Position numbers and translations under genes: made by a program. A stretch of DNA of 64,000 bases from Ruthenibacterium lactatiformans (lineage in GTDB: Bacteria; Bacillota; Clostridia; Oscillospirales; Ruminococcaceae), in the NCBI RefSeq assembly GCF_000949455.1, contig NZ_JXXK01000013.1:1-64000 (forward strand), given 5' to 3'. The notes under the pieces are model-generated. The model had not been told where the DNA came from, searched no databases, and saw only the letters and a list, made by a program, of their open reading frames with translations. Shown here piece by piece: positions 52,314 to 60,598 of the stretch (its first letter is position 1; each line of letters begins with the position of its first letter).

Positions 52314-52658
52314 ATGAAAAAGATGAATGTTAAAAAGTTTGCCCGCACCTTTCTGGTACTGATTGCCGTATTCGCACTGGCGTGCGCCTTTTCCAGCATG
52401 GCCTTCGCCGCCGACGGCGAGACCGCAGCCGCCGCTCCCGACAACAATATGGGCATCGGCATGATCGCCGCCGCCCTGGCCGTGGGCGTCGCCGGCATCG
52501 GCGCCGGCATTGCCGTCGGTTCCGGCGCGCCCGCCGCCATCGGCGCCCTCACCGAGGACCCGAAGAGCTTCGGCAAAGCGCTGATCTTCGTGGTTCTGGG
52601 CGAAGGCATCGCGCTGTACGGCATGCTCATCGCCATCCTCATCATCACCAAGTTTTAA
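52314..52658 (+). CDS. ntpK: V-type ATPase subunit K (proteolipid) with signal-like leader
   Basis: The protein is 114 residues. A positively charged, hydrophobic leader ends in MAFAAD and looks like a cleavable signal. An acidic linker and one hairpin of two helices follow. The ion-carrying Glu is in VVLGEGIALYGMLIA of the second helix, and ALTEDPKSFGKAL forms the polar loop. It is thus a single-hairpin c-type subunit rather than the 16-kDa four-helix form of Enterococcus. TGGAG stands before the ATG at 52314. Confidence 0.88.
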   Translation: MKKMNVKKFARTFLVLIAVFALACAFSSMAFAADGETAAAAPDNNMGIGMIAAALAVGVAGIGAGIAVGSGAPAAIGALTEDPKSFGKALIFVVLGEGIALYGMLIAILIITKF

Positions 52659-52661
52659 GCC

Positions 52662-52970
52662 ATGAAATATTTCCTGATCAGCGACAACGTGGACACGCTG
52701 GCCGGCATGCGGCTGGTGGGCGTCAGAGGCGTCGTGGTGCACGAAGAGGACGAAGTGCGCGCGGCGCTGGACAAGGCCTGTGCGGACCCGGACATCGGCC
52801 TTGTGCTCATCACCGACAAGCTGGTCGCGAAATGCTCCGCGGTCGTATTTGAATACAAGCTCACGCGCAAGCGGCCGCTCATCGTCGAAATGCCGGACCG
52901 CCACAGCGACTCGAACCCCGGCGACAGCATCAAACGCTATATCTCCGAGGTCGTGGGCGTTAAAATTTGA
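52662..52970 (+). CDS. ntpG: V-type ATPase subunit F
   Basis: The protein is 102 residues with the Rossmann-like small fold (FLISDNVDTLAGMRLVGVRG, IGLVLITDKLV, PLIVEMPD). It joins subunit D in the central rotor and modulates ATP hydrolysis. It follows ntpK with a three-base gap. Confidence 0.85.
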   Translation: MKYFLISDNVDTLAGMRLVGVRGVVVHEEDEVRAALDKACADPDIGLVLITDKLVAKCSAVVFEYKLTRKRPLIVEMPDRHSDSNPGDSIKRYISEVVGVKI

Positions 52971-52980
52971 GGTGACGAGC

Positions 52981-53598
52981 ATGAATAAGAAAGCAGCCGA
53001 GCAGCAGCGCGCCGTGCGCAGCATGGAAACGCCGGAGCAATACTCCGAGTTCGAGGACTCTGTCATTGAAGCGGCAAAAACGCAGGCGCAGCGCATCATC
53101 GACGACGCCAGGCGCCAGGGGGACGCCAACTTTGACAAGCTGATGGAGGGCCACCGGGGCGACCCGCTCATCCCCTACCGGGAAGAGGCCAAGAACCGTC
53201 TGGCCCGCAAAATGGCCTCGGTCAAGCAGGACAACCGCAAAAAGCTGCTGGTGTACCGCAGCCAGCTTGTGAACGGCCTGTTTGCCGAAATGGAAGAAGC
53301 GCTGGAGGAGTACACCGGGACACCCGCTTATGCCCAGCGCGTGGCGGACGCGCTGGCCAGGCGTGCACCGGAAATTTCCGGCAAATGCACGGTGCGCCTG
53401 CGCCGTGCCGACGAGGCGCTGCTGGCCCCCGTGGTGAAAAAGGCCCTGCCCTCGGCGGATATCGCCGTGGACGGTTCCATCCGTCTGGGCGGCGTCAAGC
53501 TGGAAACACAGCATATCCTGTACGACGAAACGCTGGATTTCGCCGCCGCAGCCGAGCGCGCCGCCTTTTTGACGCGCTGCAAGCTGCGGGTGGAGTAA
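52981..53598 (+). CDS. ntpE: V-type ATPase subunit E
   Basis: The protein is 205 residues. The N-terminal half is a long charged helix (AAKTQAQRIIDDARRQGDANF), and the C-terminal half is the globular domain that binds A/B (LRRADEALLAPVVKKA, IRLGGVKLET). It pairs with the G/H subunit as peripheral stalk. The 112-base gap after it has GC hairpins but no strong terminator. Confidence 0.85.
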   Translation: MNKKAAEQQRAVRSMETPEQYSEFEDSVIEAAKTQAQRIIDDARRQGDANFDKLMEGHRGDPLIPYREEAKNRLARKMASVKQDNRKKLLVYRSQLVNGLFAEMEEALEEYTGTPAYAQRVADALARRAPEISGKCTVRLRRADEALLAPVVKKALPSADIAVDGSIRLGGVKLETQHILYDETLDFAAAAERAAFLTRCKLRVE

Positions 53599-53710
53599 CG
53601 CGCGCCGCGCCCATCCGGGCGCGCAGGCGCGCAAACGAGTATGGGCCGCTGCCGGAAAAGCCGTTTTTTCAAGCGTTTTTTCCGGACGGCCTGGAATTAG
53701 GAGCAAGCCT

Positions 53711-55483
53711 ATGAAAGATGTAATTTATTCGATCAACGGGCCTGTCGTCACGGTGAAGGATACCAGCACGTTCGGCATGGCGGAGATGGTGTACGTCGGA
53801 AACGCGGGCCTCATCGGCGAGGTCATCAGCGTCAGCGAAGCGCGCACCACCATCCAGGTGTACGAGAACACCACCGGCCTGCTGGTGGGTGAGCCCGTCA
53901 AGGGCACCGGCGCGCCGCTCTCCGCCACGCTCGGGCCCGGCATCATGGAAAATATTTTTGACGGCATCGAGCGTCCGCTCACGGATATCGCCCAAAAAAA
54001 CGGCGCGTTCATCGCCACGGGCGTCCATGTGGACAGCCTGGATATGGCCCGCAGGTGGGATGTGACCGTCACCGTCAAGCCCGGCGACAGCGTTTCGGGC
54101 GGCACCGTCGTCGCAACCTGCCCGGAGACCAGCATCATCACCCACAAAAGCATGGTGCCCCCGGATATTTCCGGCGTCGTTACCTGGGCCGCTGAAAACG
54201 GCCAATATACCGTGACGGACCCCATCTGTAAGATAACGACGGCCTCCGGTGAGGAAAAGACCGTTTGTCTGGCACAAAAGTGGCCCATCCGCACGCCCCG
54301 TCCCGTGGCCGCGCGGGAGCCCATCGGCCGTCCGCTCATCACGGGCCAGCGCGTCATCGACACGCTGTTTCCCATTGCAAAGGGCGGCACGGCCGCCATT
54401 CCCGGCGGCTTCGGCACCGGCAAGACGATGACGCAGCACCAGCTTGCCAAGTGGAGCGACGCGGACATCATCATCTATGTGGGCTGCGGCGAGCGCGGCA
54501 ACGAGATGACGCAGGTGCTGAACGAATTCCGCGAGCTGATCGACCCCAAAAGCGGCAAGCCCATGACGGAGCGCACGGTGCTCATCGCTAATACCAGCAA
54601 TATGCCCGTGGCCGCACGCGAGGCGTCCATCTACACGGGCATCACGCTGGCGGAATACTACCGCGACATGGGCTACGACGTGGCCATGATGGCGGATTCC
54701 ACGTCCCGCTGGGCAGAAGCGCTGCGCGAGATCTCCGGCCGTCTGGAGGAGATGCCCGCCGAAGAGGGCTTCCCCGCCTACCTGCCCAGCCGCTTGGCCG
54801 CGTTCTATGAACGCGCGGGCTGCGTGCAGTCCCTTTCCGGCGCGGCGGGCAGCGTGTCCATCATCGGCGCGGTCTCGCCCCAGGGCAGCGATTTTTCGGA
54901 GCCCGTCACCCAGAACACCAAGCGTTTTGTGCGCTGCTTTCTGGCGCTGGACAAAAGCCTCGCCTACGCGCGCCATTACCCCGCCATCAACTGGACCATG
55001 AGCTACAGCGAATATTACGAAGACCTGGACCCCTACTACACCGAGCATCTGGGTGAAAAGTTCTGCACCATGCGCGGCCGCATCCTGGGCCTGCTCAGCG
55101 AGGAAAACAAGCTGATGGAGATCGTCAAGCTCATCGGCTCGGATGTGCTGCCCGACAGCCAGAAGGTCGTCATTGAGACGGCGCGCGTCATCCGGACGGG
55201 CTTTCTGCAGCAGAACGCTTTCCACAAAAACGACACCTATGTGCCGCTGGACAAACAGATGTGGATGATGGAGGCCATTCTCCACCTGTATGACCGCGCC
55301 GTGGAGCTGGTGGACAAGGGCGTTCCCGTCAGTGCCATGGCCGAAGCGGGGCTGTTCGACAAGCTGGTAAAGGTAAAGTATGAGATTCCCAACGACAAGC
55401 CGGAAATGTTCGGCGAGTACAACAAGGAGCTGGACGATATGTGCGCGCAGCTGCTTGCAAAGCAGACCCCTGCGGCGGGCTGA
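53711..55483 (+). CDS. ntpA: V-type ATPase catalytic subunit A
   Basis: The protein is 590 residues. It has the P-loop GGFGTGKTMTQ, the A-type 90-residue non-homologous insert before it, the GERGNEMT motif, Walker B-like VAMMADSTSRWAEALREISGRLEEMP, and the C-terminal helical domain. It hydrolyses or makes ATP. TTAGGAG precedes the ATG at 53711. The product works with subunit B as a hexamer. Confidence 0.95.
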   Translation: MKDVIYSINGPVVTVKDTSTFGMAEMVYVGNAGLIGEVISVSEARTTIQVYENTTGLLVGEPVKGTGAPLSATLGPGIMENIFDGIERPLTDIAQKNGAFIATGVHVDSLDMARRWDVTVTVKPGDSVSGGTVVATCPETSIITHKSMVPPDISGVVTWAAENGQYTVTDPICKITTASGEEKTVCLAQKWPIRTPRPVAAREPIGRPLITGQRVIDTLFPIAKGGTAAIPGGFGTGKTMTQHQLAKWSDADIIIYVGCGERGNEMTQVLNEFRELIDPKSGKPMTERTVLIANTSNMPVAAREASIYTGITLAEYYRDMGYDVAMMADSTSRWAEALREISGRLEEMPAEEGFPAYLPSRLAAFYERAGCVQSLSGAAGSVSIIGAVSPQGSDFSEPVTQNTKRFVRCFLALDKSLAYARHYPAINWTMSYSEYYEDLDPYYTEHLGEKFCTMRGRILGLLSEENKLMEIVKLIGSDVLPDSQKVVIETARVIRTGFLQQNAFHKNDTYVPLDKQMWMMEAILHLYDRAVELVDKGVPVSAMAEAGLFDKLVKVKYEIPNDKPEMFGEYNKELDDMCAQLLAKQTPAAG

Positions 55484-55503
55484 ACGGAAAGGAGCGTTTG
55501 CAT

Positions 55504-56877
55504 ATGGCAATGGAATATTTGGGCCTTTCTGACATCAACGGCCCGCTTGTCGCGGTGGACGGCGTAAAAGGCGTCGGCTTCGAGGAAATGGTGGAGATGA
55601 AAACCGCCACCGGCACGCGCCTGGGCCGCATCGCGGCGTTGGAAGGCGAGCGCGCCGTCATCCAGGTGTTTGCGGGCACCAGCGGCATGACGCTTTCAGG
55701 CACGGCCAGCCGCTTTACGGGCAGCCCCATGCGCCTGGCGCTCGCGCCCGAGATCGTGGGCCGCATTTTCAACGGCGCGGGCGAACCCATCGACGGCCTC
55801 GGCCCTGTTTACGCCGAGCACTTCGAGGATATCAACGGCAGCGCCATCAACCCTGTCTCCCGCAGTTATCCGCGCAACTACATCCGCACGGGTATTTCTT
55901 CCATCGACAGCCTTATTACGCTGATCCGCGGCCAGAAGCTGCCCATCTTCTCCGGCAGCGGCATGAGCCACAACAAGCTTGCCGCGCAGATCGTGCGGCA
56001 GGCCAAGCTGAGTGAGGATGAGGGTGCCAACTTCGGCGTGGTGTTCTGCGCCATGGGCGTGACCAAGGACGTGGCGGAATATTTCCGCCGCAGCTTTGAA
56101 GAATCCGGCGCGCTGTCCCGTGTTACAATGTTTTTGAACCTCTCGTCCGACCCCATCGTAGAGCGCATCCTCACGCCGCGCTGCGCGCTGACAGCGGCCG
56201 AATACCTCGCCTTCGAGCAGGGCATGCATATCCTCGTGGTGATGACGGATATGACCAGCTACGCCGAAGCGCTGCGCGAATTCTCATCCTCCAAGGGCGA
56301 GATCCCGGGCCGCAAGGGCTATCCGGGCTATCTTTATTCCGACCTCGCCAGCCTGTACGAGCGCGCGGGCGTTATCGAGGGGCGGGAGGGCAGCGTAACG
56401 CAGATTCCCATTCTGACGATGCCCAACGACGATATCACACACCCCATCCCCGATTTGACAGGCTATATCACCGAAGGGCAGATCGTGCTGGACCGCTACC
56501 TGGACCAGCAGGGCGTTTATCCGCCCATCAGTGTTCTGCCCAGCCTGTCCCGCCTGATGAAGGACGGCATCGGCGAAGGCTACACCCGTACCGATCACGC
56601 GGACGTTTCCAACCAGCTGTTCGCCAGCTACGCCAAGGTAAACGACGCGCGGGACCTGGCCAGCGTCATCGGCGAAGAGGAGCTTGGCGAGACCGATAAA
56701 CTGTATCTGGATTTCGGCGCCCACTTCGAAAAGGAATTTCTGGGCCAGGGCCCCAATGAGGACCGCACCATCGACCAGAGCCTGGACCTTGGCTGGCGCC
56801 TGCTCTCCATCCTGCCCCGCGAGGAGCTGGACCGTGTGGACGAAGCCGTGCTGGAACAGCATTACCGCAAGCATTGA
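55504..56877 (+). CDS. ntpB: V-type ATPase non-catalytic subunit B
   Basis: The protein is 457 residues. The P-loop is altered to FSGSGMSHNKLAAQ, as expected for the non-catalytic subunit. MTSYAEALREFSSSKGEIPGRKGYPGYLYSDLASLYERAG is the strongly conserved core. The ATG at 55504 follows AAAGGAGCG. The stop is 50 bases before ntpD. Confidence 0.95.
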   Translation: MAMEYLGLSDINGPLVAVDGVKGVGFEEMVEMKTATGTRLGRIAALEGERAVIQVFAGTSGMTLSGTASRFTGSPMRLALAPEIVGRIFNGAGEPIDGLGPVYAEHFEDINGSAINPVSRSYPRNYIRTGISSIDSLITLIRGQKLPIFSGSGMSHNKLAAQIVRQAKLSEDEGANFGVVFCAMGVTKDVAEYFRRSFEESGALSRVTMFLNLSSDPIVERILTPRCALTAAEYLAFEQGMHILVVMTDMTSYAEALREFSSSKGEIPGRKGYPGYLYSDLASLYERAGVIEGREGSVTQIPILTMPNDDITHPIPDLTGYITEGQIVLDRYLDQQGVYPPISVLPSLSRLMKDGIGEGYTRTDHADVSNQLFASYAKVNDARDLASVIGEEELGETDKLYLDFGAHFEKEFLGQGPNEDRTIDQSLDLGWRLLSILPREELDRVDEAVLEQHYRKH

Positions 56878-56927
56878 GCCGGCCGCCCATGCGGGCCGGA
56901 CAGATTCATTGAAATGGAGGTGAGCCC

Positions 56928-57542
56928 ATGGCCGAACAGATCTTCCCCACAAAGGGCAATTTGATCGCCTGCAAAAAAAACCTGACGCTGGCAAAACTGG
57001 GCTTCGACCTTTTGGACCGCAAACGCAATGTGCTGATGCGCGAGATGATGAAGCTCATCGACGAAGCGGCCGGTATGCAGCGCGCCATCGGCGACACGTT
57101 CATCAAGGCATACAAAGCGCTGGAGAGCGCCAATATCACGCTGGGCATCGAGCATGCCCTGGAGGGCGCCGTTCCCGAGGAAAAAGGCTTTTCCGTCACG
57201 GGACACAGCATCATGGGCGTGGACCTGCCCACCGGGCATCTGGCCAGCCGGCCTCTGTACCCCTACTACGGCTTCTCCGGCAGCAATGCCCAGCTCGACT
57301 ACGCCTATGTCTGCTTCGATAAAGTCAAACAGCTCTGCGCGCAGCTCGCAGGCATTGAAAACAGCGTTTACCGGTTGGCCATGGCCATCAAAAAGACACA
57401 GCGCCGCGCCAACATGCTGGAAAATGTGGTCATTCCCCGCCTGGAGGGCAACATCAAATTTATTTCCGGCACGCTGGAAGAGCATGAACGCGAAGAATTC
57501 ACGCGTTTGAAGGTCATCAAACGGATGAAGGTAAAAAAATAG
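56928..57542 (+). CDS. ntpD: V-type ATPase subunit D (central rotor)
   Basis: The protein is 204 residues with long N- and C-terminal helices (PTKGNLIACKKNLTLAKLGFDLLDRKRNVLMREMM and RRANMLENVVIPRLEGNIKFISGTLEEHEREEF), which form the rotor shaft. It is the last gene of the operon and is followed by a strong terminator. Confidence 0.92.
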   Translation: MAEQIFPTKGNLIACKKNLTLAKLGFDLLDRKRNVLMREMMKLIDEAAGMQRAIGDTFIKAYKALESANITLGIEHALEGAVPEEKGFSVTGHSIMGVDLPTGHLASRPLYPYYGFSGSNAQLDYAYVCFDKVKQLCAQLAGIENSVYRLAMAIKKTQRRANMLENVVIPRLEGNIKFISGTLEEHEREEFTRLKVIKRMKVKK

Positions 57543-57616
57543 CCTTATGCTTTTTCGTGTCCGCAGCCTTTTCCCGGCCGCGGCCGTCACAGACAGAAAA
57601 AACGACCGTTTCCTGC

Positions 57617-57669
57617 AAAAGCCATCGCCCCCGGCGGCGCATCCCGCGCCTACCGGGGGCGATGGCTTT
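57617..57669 (+). terminator. Terminator of the V-type ATPase operon
   Basis: An 18-base stem (AAAAGCCATCGCCCCCGG and its complement) lies about 75 bases after the ntpD stop. Confidence 0.75.
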
Positions 57670-57745
57670 CATAACCTGTGGAACAGACGTTTGAGCATTC
57701 TGCCCAGAAAAATTTGAATGATTTGTGAACTTTCCCGATTCCCGC

Positions 57746-57826
57746 TTGACGACAGGTATATTTTGCCGTATATTAGTTAAGCAGCCTAATTATTAAAATT
57801 GTTAACAATTAGGCATATTAACTTTT
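57746..57826 (+). promoter_or_regulatory. MarR-controlled promoter and operator
   Basis: TTGACG (57746-57751), a 17-base spacer and TATATT (57769-57774) form a good sigma-A promoter. Directly behind it lies the dyad GCCTAATT (57784-57791) / AATTAGGC (57807-57814), with additional TTAAC half-sites at both sides. This AT-rich inverted repeat just past the transcription start is the usual site for a MarR repressor, here the first gene of the same operon. Confidence 0.65.
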
Positions 57827-57854
57827 AACAAGCAAATCCAACAGGAGGTAAACC

Positions 57855-58361
57855 ATGAAGGGGCTGGAAAACAACGCCGCCGAGCTGTTCCGGCTGATGG
57901 ACCGGGTGCGCAAAGCCTGGCAGAGCGTCACCCCGTGCGAACATCTGAGCAAATCTCAGTTTGGCACACTTATGGCCATTGCCCACCACGGCAGAATGCC
58001 CGGGCAGAGCTGCACGCCGTCTCAGGAACATGGCGCTCTTACGCTGACCGCGCTTGCGGGCGCCATGCATCAAAGCCTGCCCGCATTGAGCCAGCGCGTC
58101 AGCGCGCTGGAGGCACAGGGCTATGTGGAGCGCGTGCCCGACCCGGATGACCGGCGTGTCATCGGCGTCTGCGTCACCCCGGAGGGGCGCACTGTGATGG
58201 AAGTGGCCTACCGCCGTTTCGGCAGCATTCTTTCCCAGTCGATCGACTATCTTGGCCCCCAAAATTTTGAAACGCTTTTGCATCTGCTGGGCGAACTGGC
58301 CATTGCGCTGGAGCAGGCGGTCGCCGCACAGGAAGAAGAACGGGAGAGTGATTCCAAATGA
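57855..58361 (+). CDS. MarR family transcriptional regulator
   Basis: The protein is 168 residues with the MarR winged helix: LTLTALAGAMHQSLPALSQRVSALEAQGYVERVPDPDDRRVIGVCVTPEG, including the DxRxxxxxLT-like wing. A Pro/Ser-rich loop before the recognition helix is a little longer than usual. CAGGAGG precedes the ATG. It overlaps the start of the ABC exporter, a typical auto-regulated drug-efflux arrangement. Confidence 0.88.
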   Translation: MKGLENNAAELFRLMDRVRKAWQSVTPCEHLSKSQFGTLMAIAHHGRMPGQSCTPSQEHGALTLTALAGAMHQSLPALSQRVSALEAQGYVERVPDPDDRRVIGVCVTPEGRTVMEVAYRRFGSILSQSIDYLGPQNFETLLHLLGELAIALEQAVAAQEEERESDSK

Positions 58362-60598
58362 TGAAATTGAAGCGCTACCTAAAGCCCTATATCGGCTTCG
58401 CGCTGGCGGCCATCGTGCTGATGTTCTGCCAGGCCGCCGTGGATCTTAATTTGCCCAACCTCATGAGCGATATCGTGAATGTGGGCATCCAGCAGGGCGG
58501 TATCACCGAGGCCGCGCCAAAAGCGGTTTCCGCCGAGGGCTTGCAGCTGATGAGCGCCTTTATGTCCGAGGAGGACCGGGCTCTTGCCCAAAGCCAGTAT
58601 GTCCTGGCCGAACAGGCAAACATGACGGCGGATGAATGGGATCGGTTTGTGACAGATTGGCCCAAGGTATCTGACACCGATGTATACCGACAGATTCCGA
58701 ATCTGGACGACAGCACGCAAGCTCAACTGGACAGCGCGTTCAGCCGTGCGTCCTATGCGCTGATGACCGTTGTTAAGGAGCTTGCCGAGCAAAGCGGGCA
58801 GGACATCGCTGCCGGCGACACCGACAGCAAGGCCATGGACATGTCCGAACTGGGCGAGCTTGTCCCCATGCTTGCCATGCTGCCTCAGGGCATGGTAGAC
58901 GATGCCATTGCCGCTGCCGCCGCTACGCCGGAAAGCATGCTCAGCCAGACGGCCGCCGTGTTCACCAAAGGCTTTTACATGCAGCTTGGCGCGGATACAG
59001 ACGCCATGCAGACAAGCTATATCTTCCGCACCGGCGGCAAAATGCTGCTGATGGCCCTTCTGCTGGCCGTGTGCGCCATCAGCGTCGGCTTCTGCGGCAG
59101 CCGCATGGGCGCGGGCATCGCGCGGGATCTGCGGCGGGATATTTTCGCAAAAGTGACCAGCTTTACCAACAATGAATACGACAAATTCGGCACCGCCAGC
59201 CTCATCACCCGCAGCACCAACGACGTGACGCAGGTGCAGGGGCTTGTAACGATGGGCCTGCGTATCATGTGCTACGCGCCCATCATCGGAATCGGCGGCA
59301 CCATTATGGCCCTGAGCAAAAGCGTGAGCATGGCGTGGGTCATCGCGCTGGCCGTAGTGCTCATTCTGGGCCTCATCTGCACGATCTCCGCCATCGCCAT
59401 GCCCCGCTTCAAGATCATGCAGCAGCTGGTGGATAAGCTGAACCTTGTCAGCCGCGAGAATCTTTCAGGCATGATGGTCATCCGCGCGTTCGCCACGCAG
59501 GATTTTGAAGAAAAACGCTTCGACAAAGCCAATAAGGACCTTGCCGACAACAACCTGTTCGTGTTCCGCGCCATGGCCACGATGATGCCTGTGATGATGC
59601 TGGTAATGAACGGCGTTTCTCTGCTGATCGTATGGGTCGGCGGCCACCAGATCGCGGATTCCGCCATGCAGGTGGGCGACATGATGGCCTTCATCCAGTA
59701 CACCATGCAGATCATTATGAGCTTCCTCATGATCAGCATGATGTTCGTGATGGTCCCCCGCGCCTCCGTCTCGGCGGGCCGCATCGCGGATGTCCTTGCC
59801 AGCGAAAGCAGCGTGCAGGACGCGCCCCAGCCCAGGCACCTGCCGGAAAAAGTGAAAGGGCTTGTGCAGTTCAACGACGTCTCCTTCCACTATGAGGGCG
59901 CGGACGAAAATGTGCTGGAGCATGTAACATTTACGGCCCGGCCCGGCGAGACAACGGCCTTCATCGGCTCCACCGGCAGCGGCAAATCCACGCTTATCAA
60001 TCTCATTCCCCGTTTTTACGACGTATCGGCCGGCAGCGTCACAGTGGACGGCGTGGACGTTCGCGACATCCCACAGCATGAGCTGCGCGACGCCATTGGT
60101 TATGTGCCGCAGAAAGGCGTGCTGTTCAGCGGGGACATCAGCTCCAATCTGCGTTACGGCGGCGAGGACGCCGACGCGGATGTGCTGCGCCGGGCCGCCG
60201 AGGTGGCCCAGGCCACGGAATTCATCGACGAGCTGCCGGACGGCTTTGAAACCGCCATCAGTCAGGGCGGCACCAATGTTTCGGGCGGACAGCGCCAGCG
60301 TCTTTCCATCGCCCGCGCGCTGGTAAAGAAAGCGCCTGTTTACATCTTTGACGACACCTTCTCCGCGCTGGATTTCAAAACAGACGCAAAGCTGCGCAAG
60401 GCATTGAAGGGCTACACCGAAGGCGCCACCGTGCTCATCGTGGCACAGCGCGTTTCCACCATCATGCATGCCGAACAGATCGTGGTGCTGGACGAGGGCC
60501 GCGTTATGGGCATCGGCACGCACAGGGAGCTGCTGGCAAGCTGCAAGACCTACCGTGAGATCGCGGAAAGCCAGCTTTCAAAGGAGGAATTGGCATAA
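58358..60598 (+). CDS. Heterodimeric ABC exporter, subunit with degenerate ATP site and large external loop
   Basis: The protein is 746 residues. Six membrane helices have an unusual segment of about 185 residues (40-225) between helices 1 and 2, which faces outside. The nucleotide domain has GSTGSGKSTLINL, signature VSGGQRQRLSIARAL and Walker B VYIFDDTFSALD, where Asp replaces the catalytic Glu. This is the pattern of the degenerate-site half of TM287/288-type heterodimers. It probably exports drugs, lipids or peptides. It overlaps marR (ATGA) and is joined by a one-base overlap to its partner. Confidence 0.9.
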   Translation: MMKLKRYLKPYIGFALAAIVLMFCQAAVDLNLPNLMSDIVNVGIQQGGITEAAPKAVSAEGLQLMSAFMSEEDRALAQSQYVLAEQANMTADEWDRFVTDWPKVSDTDVYRQIPNLDDSTQAQLDSAFSRASYALMTVVKELAEQSGQDIAAGDTDSKAMDMSELGELVPMLAMLPQGMVDDAIAAAAATPESMLSQTAAVFTKGFYMQLGADTDAMQTSYIFRTGGKMLLMALLLAVCAISVGFCGSRMGAGIARDLRRDIFAKVTSFTNNEYDKFGTASLITRSTNDVTQVQGLVTMGLRIMCYAPIIGIGGTIMALSKSVSMAWVIALAVVLILGLICTISAIAMPRFKIMQQLVDKLNLVSRENLSGMMVIRAFATQDFEEKRFDKANKDLADNNLFVFRAMATMMPVMMLVMNGVSLLIVWVGGHQIADSAMQVGDMMAFIQYTMQIIMSFLMISMMFVMVPRASVSAGRIADVLASESSVQDAPQPRHLPEKVKGLVQFNDVSFHYEGADENVLEHVTFTARPGETTAFIGSTGSGKSTLINLIPRFYDVSAGSVTVDGVDVRDIPQHELRDAIGYVPQKGVLFSGDISSNLRYGGEDADADVLRRAAEVAQATEFIDELPDGFETAISQGGTNVSGGQRQRLSIARALVKKAPVYIFDDTFSALDFKTDAKLRKALKGYTEGATVLIVAQRVSTIMHAEQIVVLDEGRVMGIGTHRELLASCKTYREIAESQLSKEELA

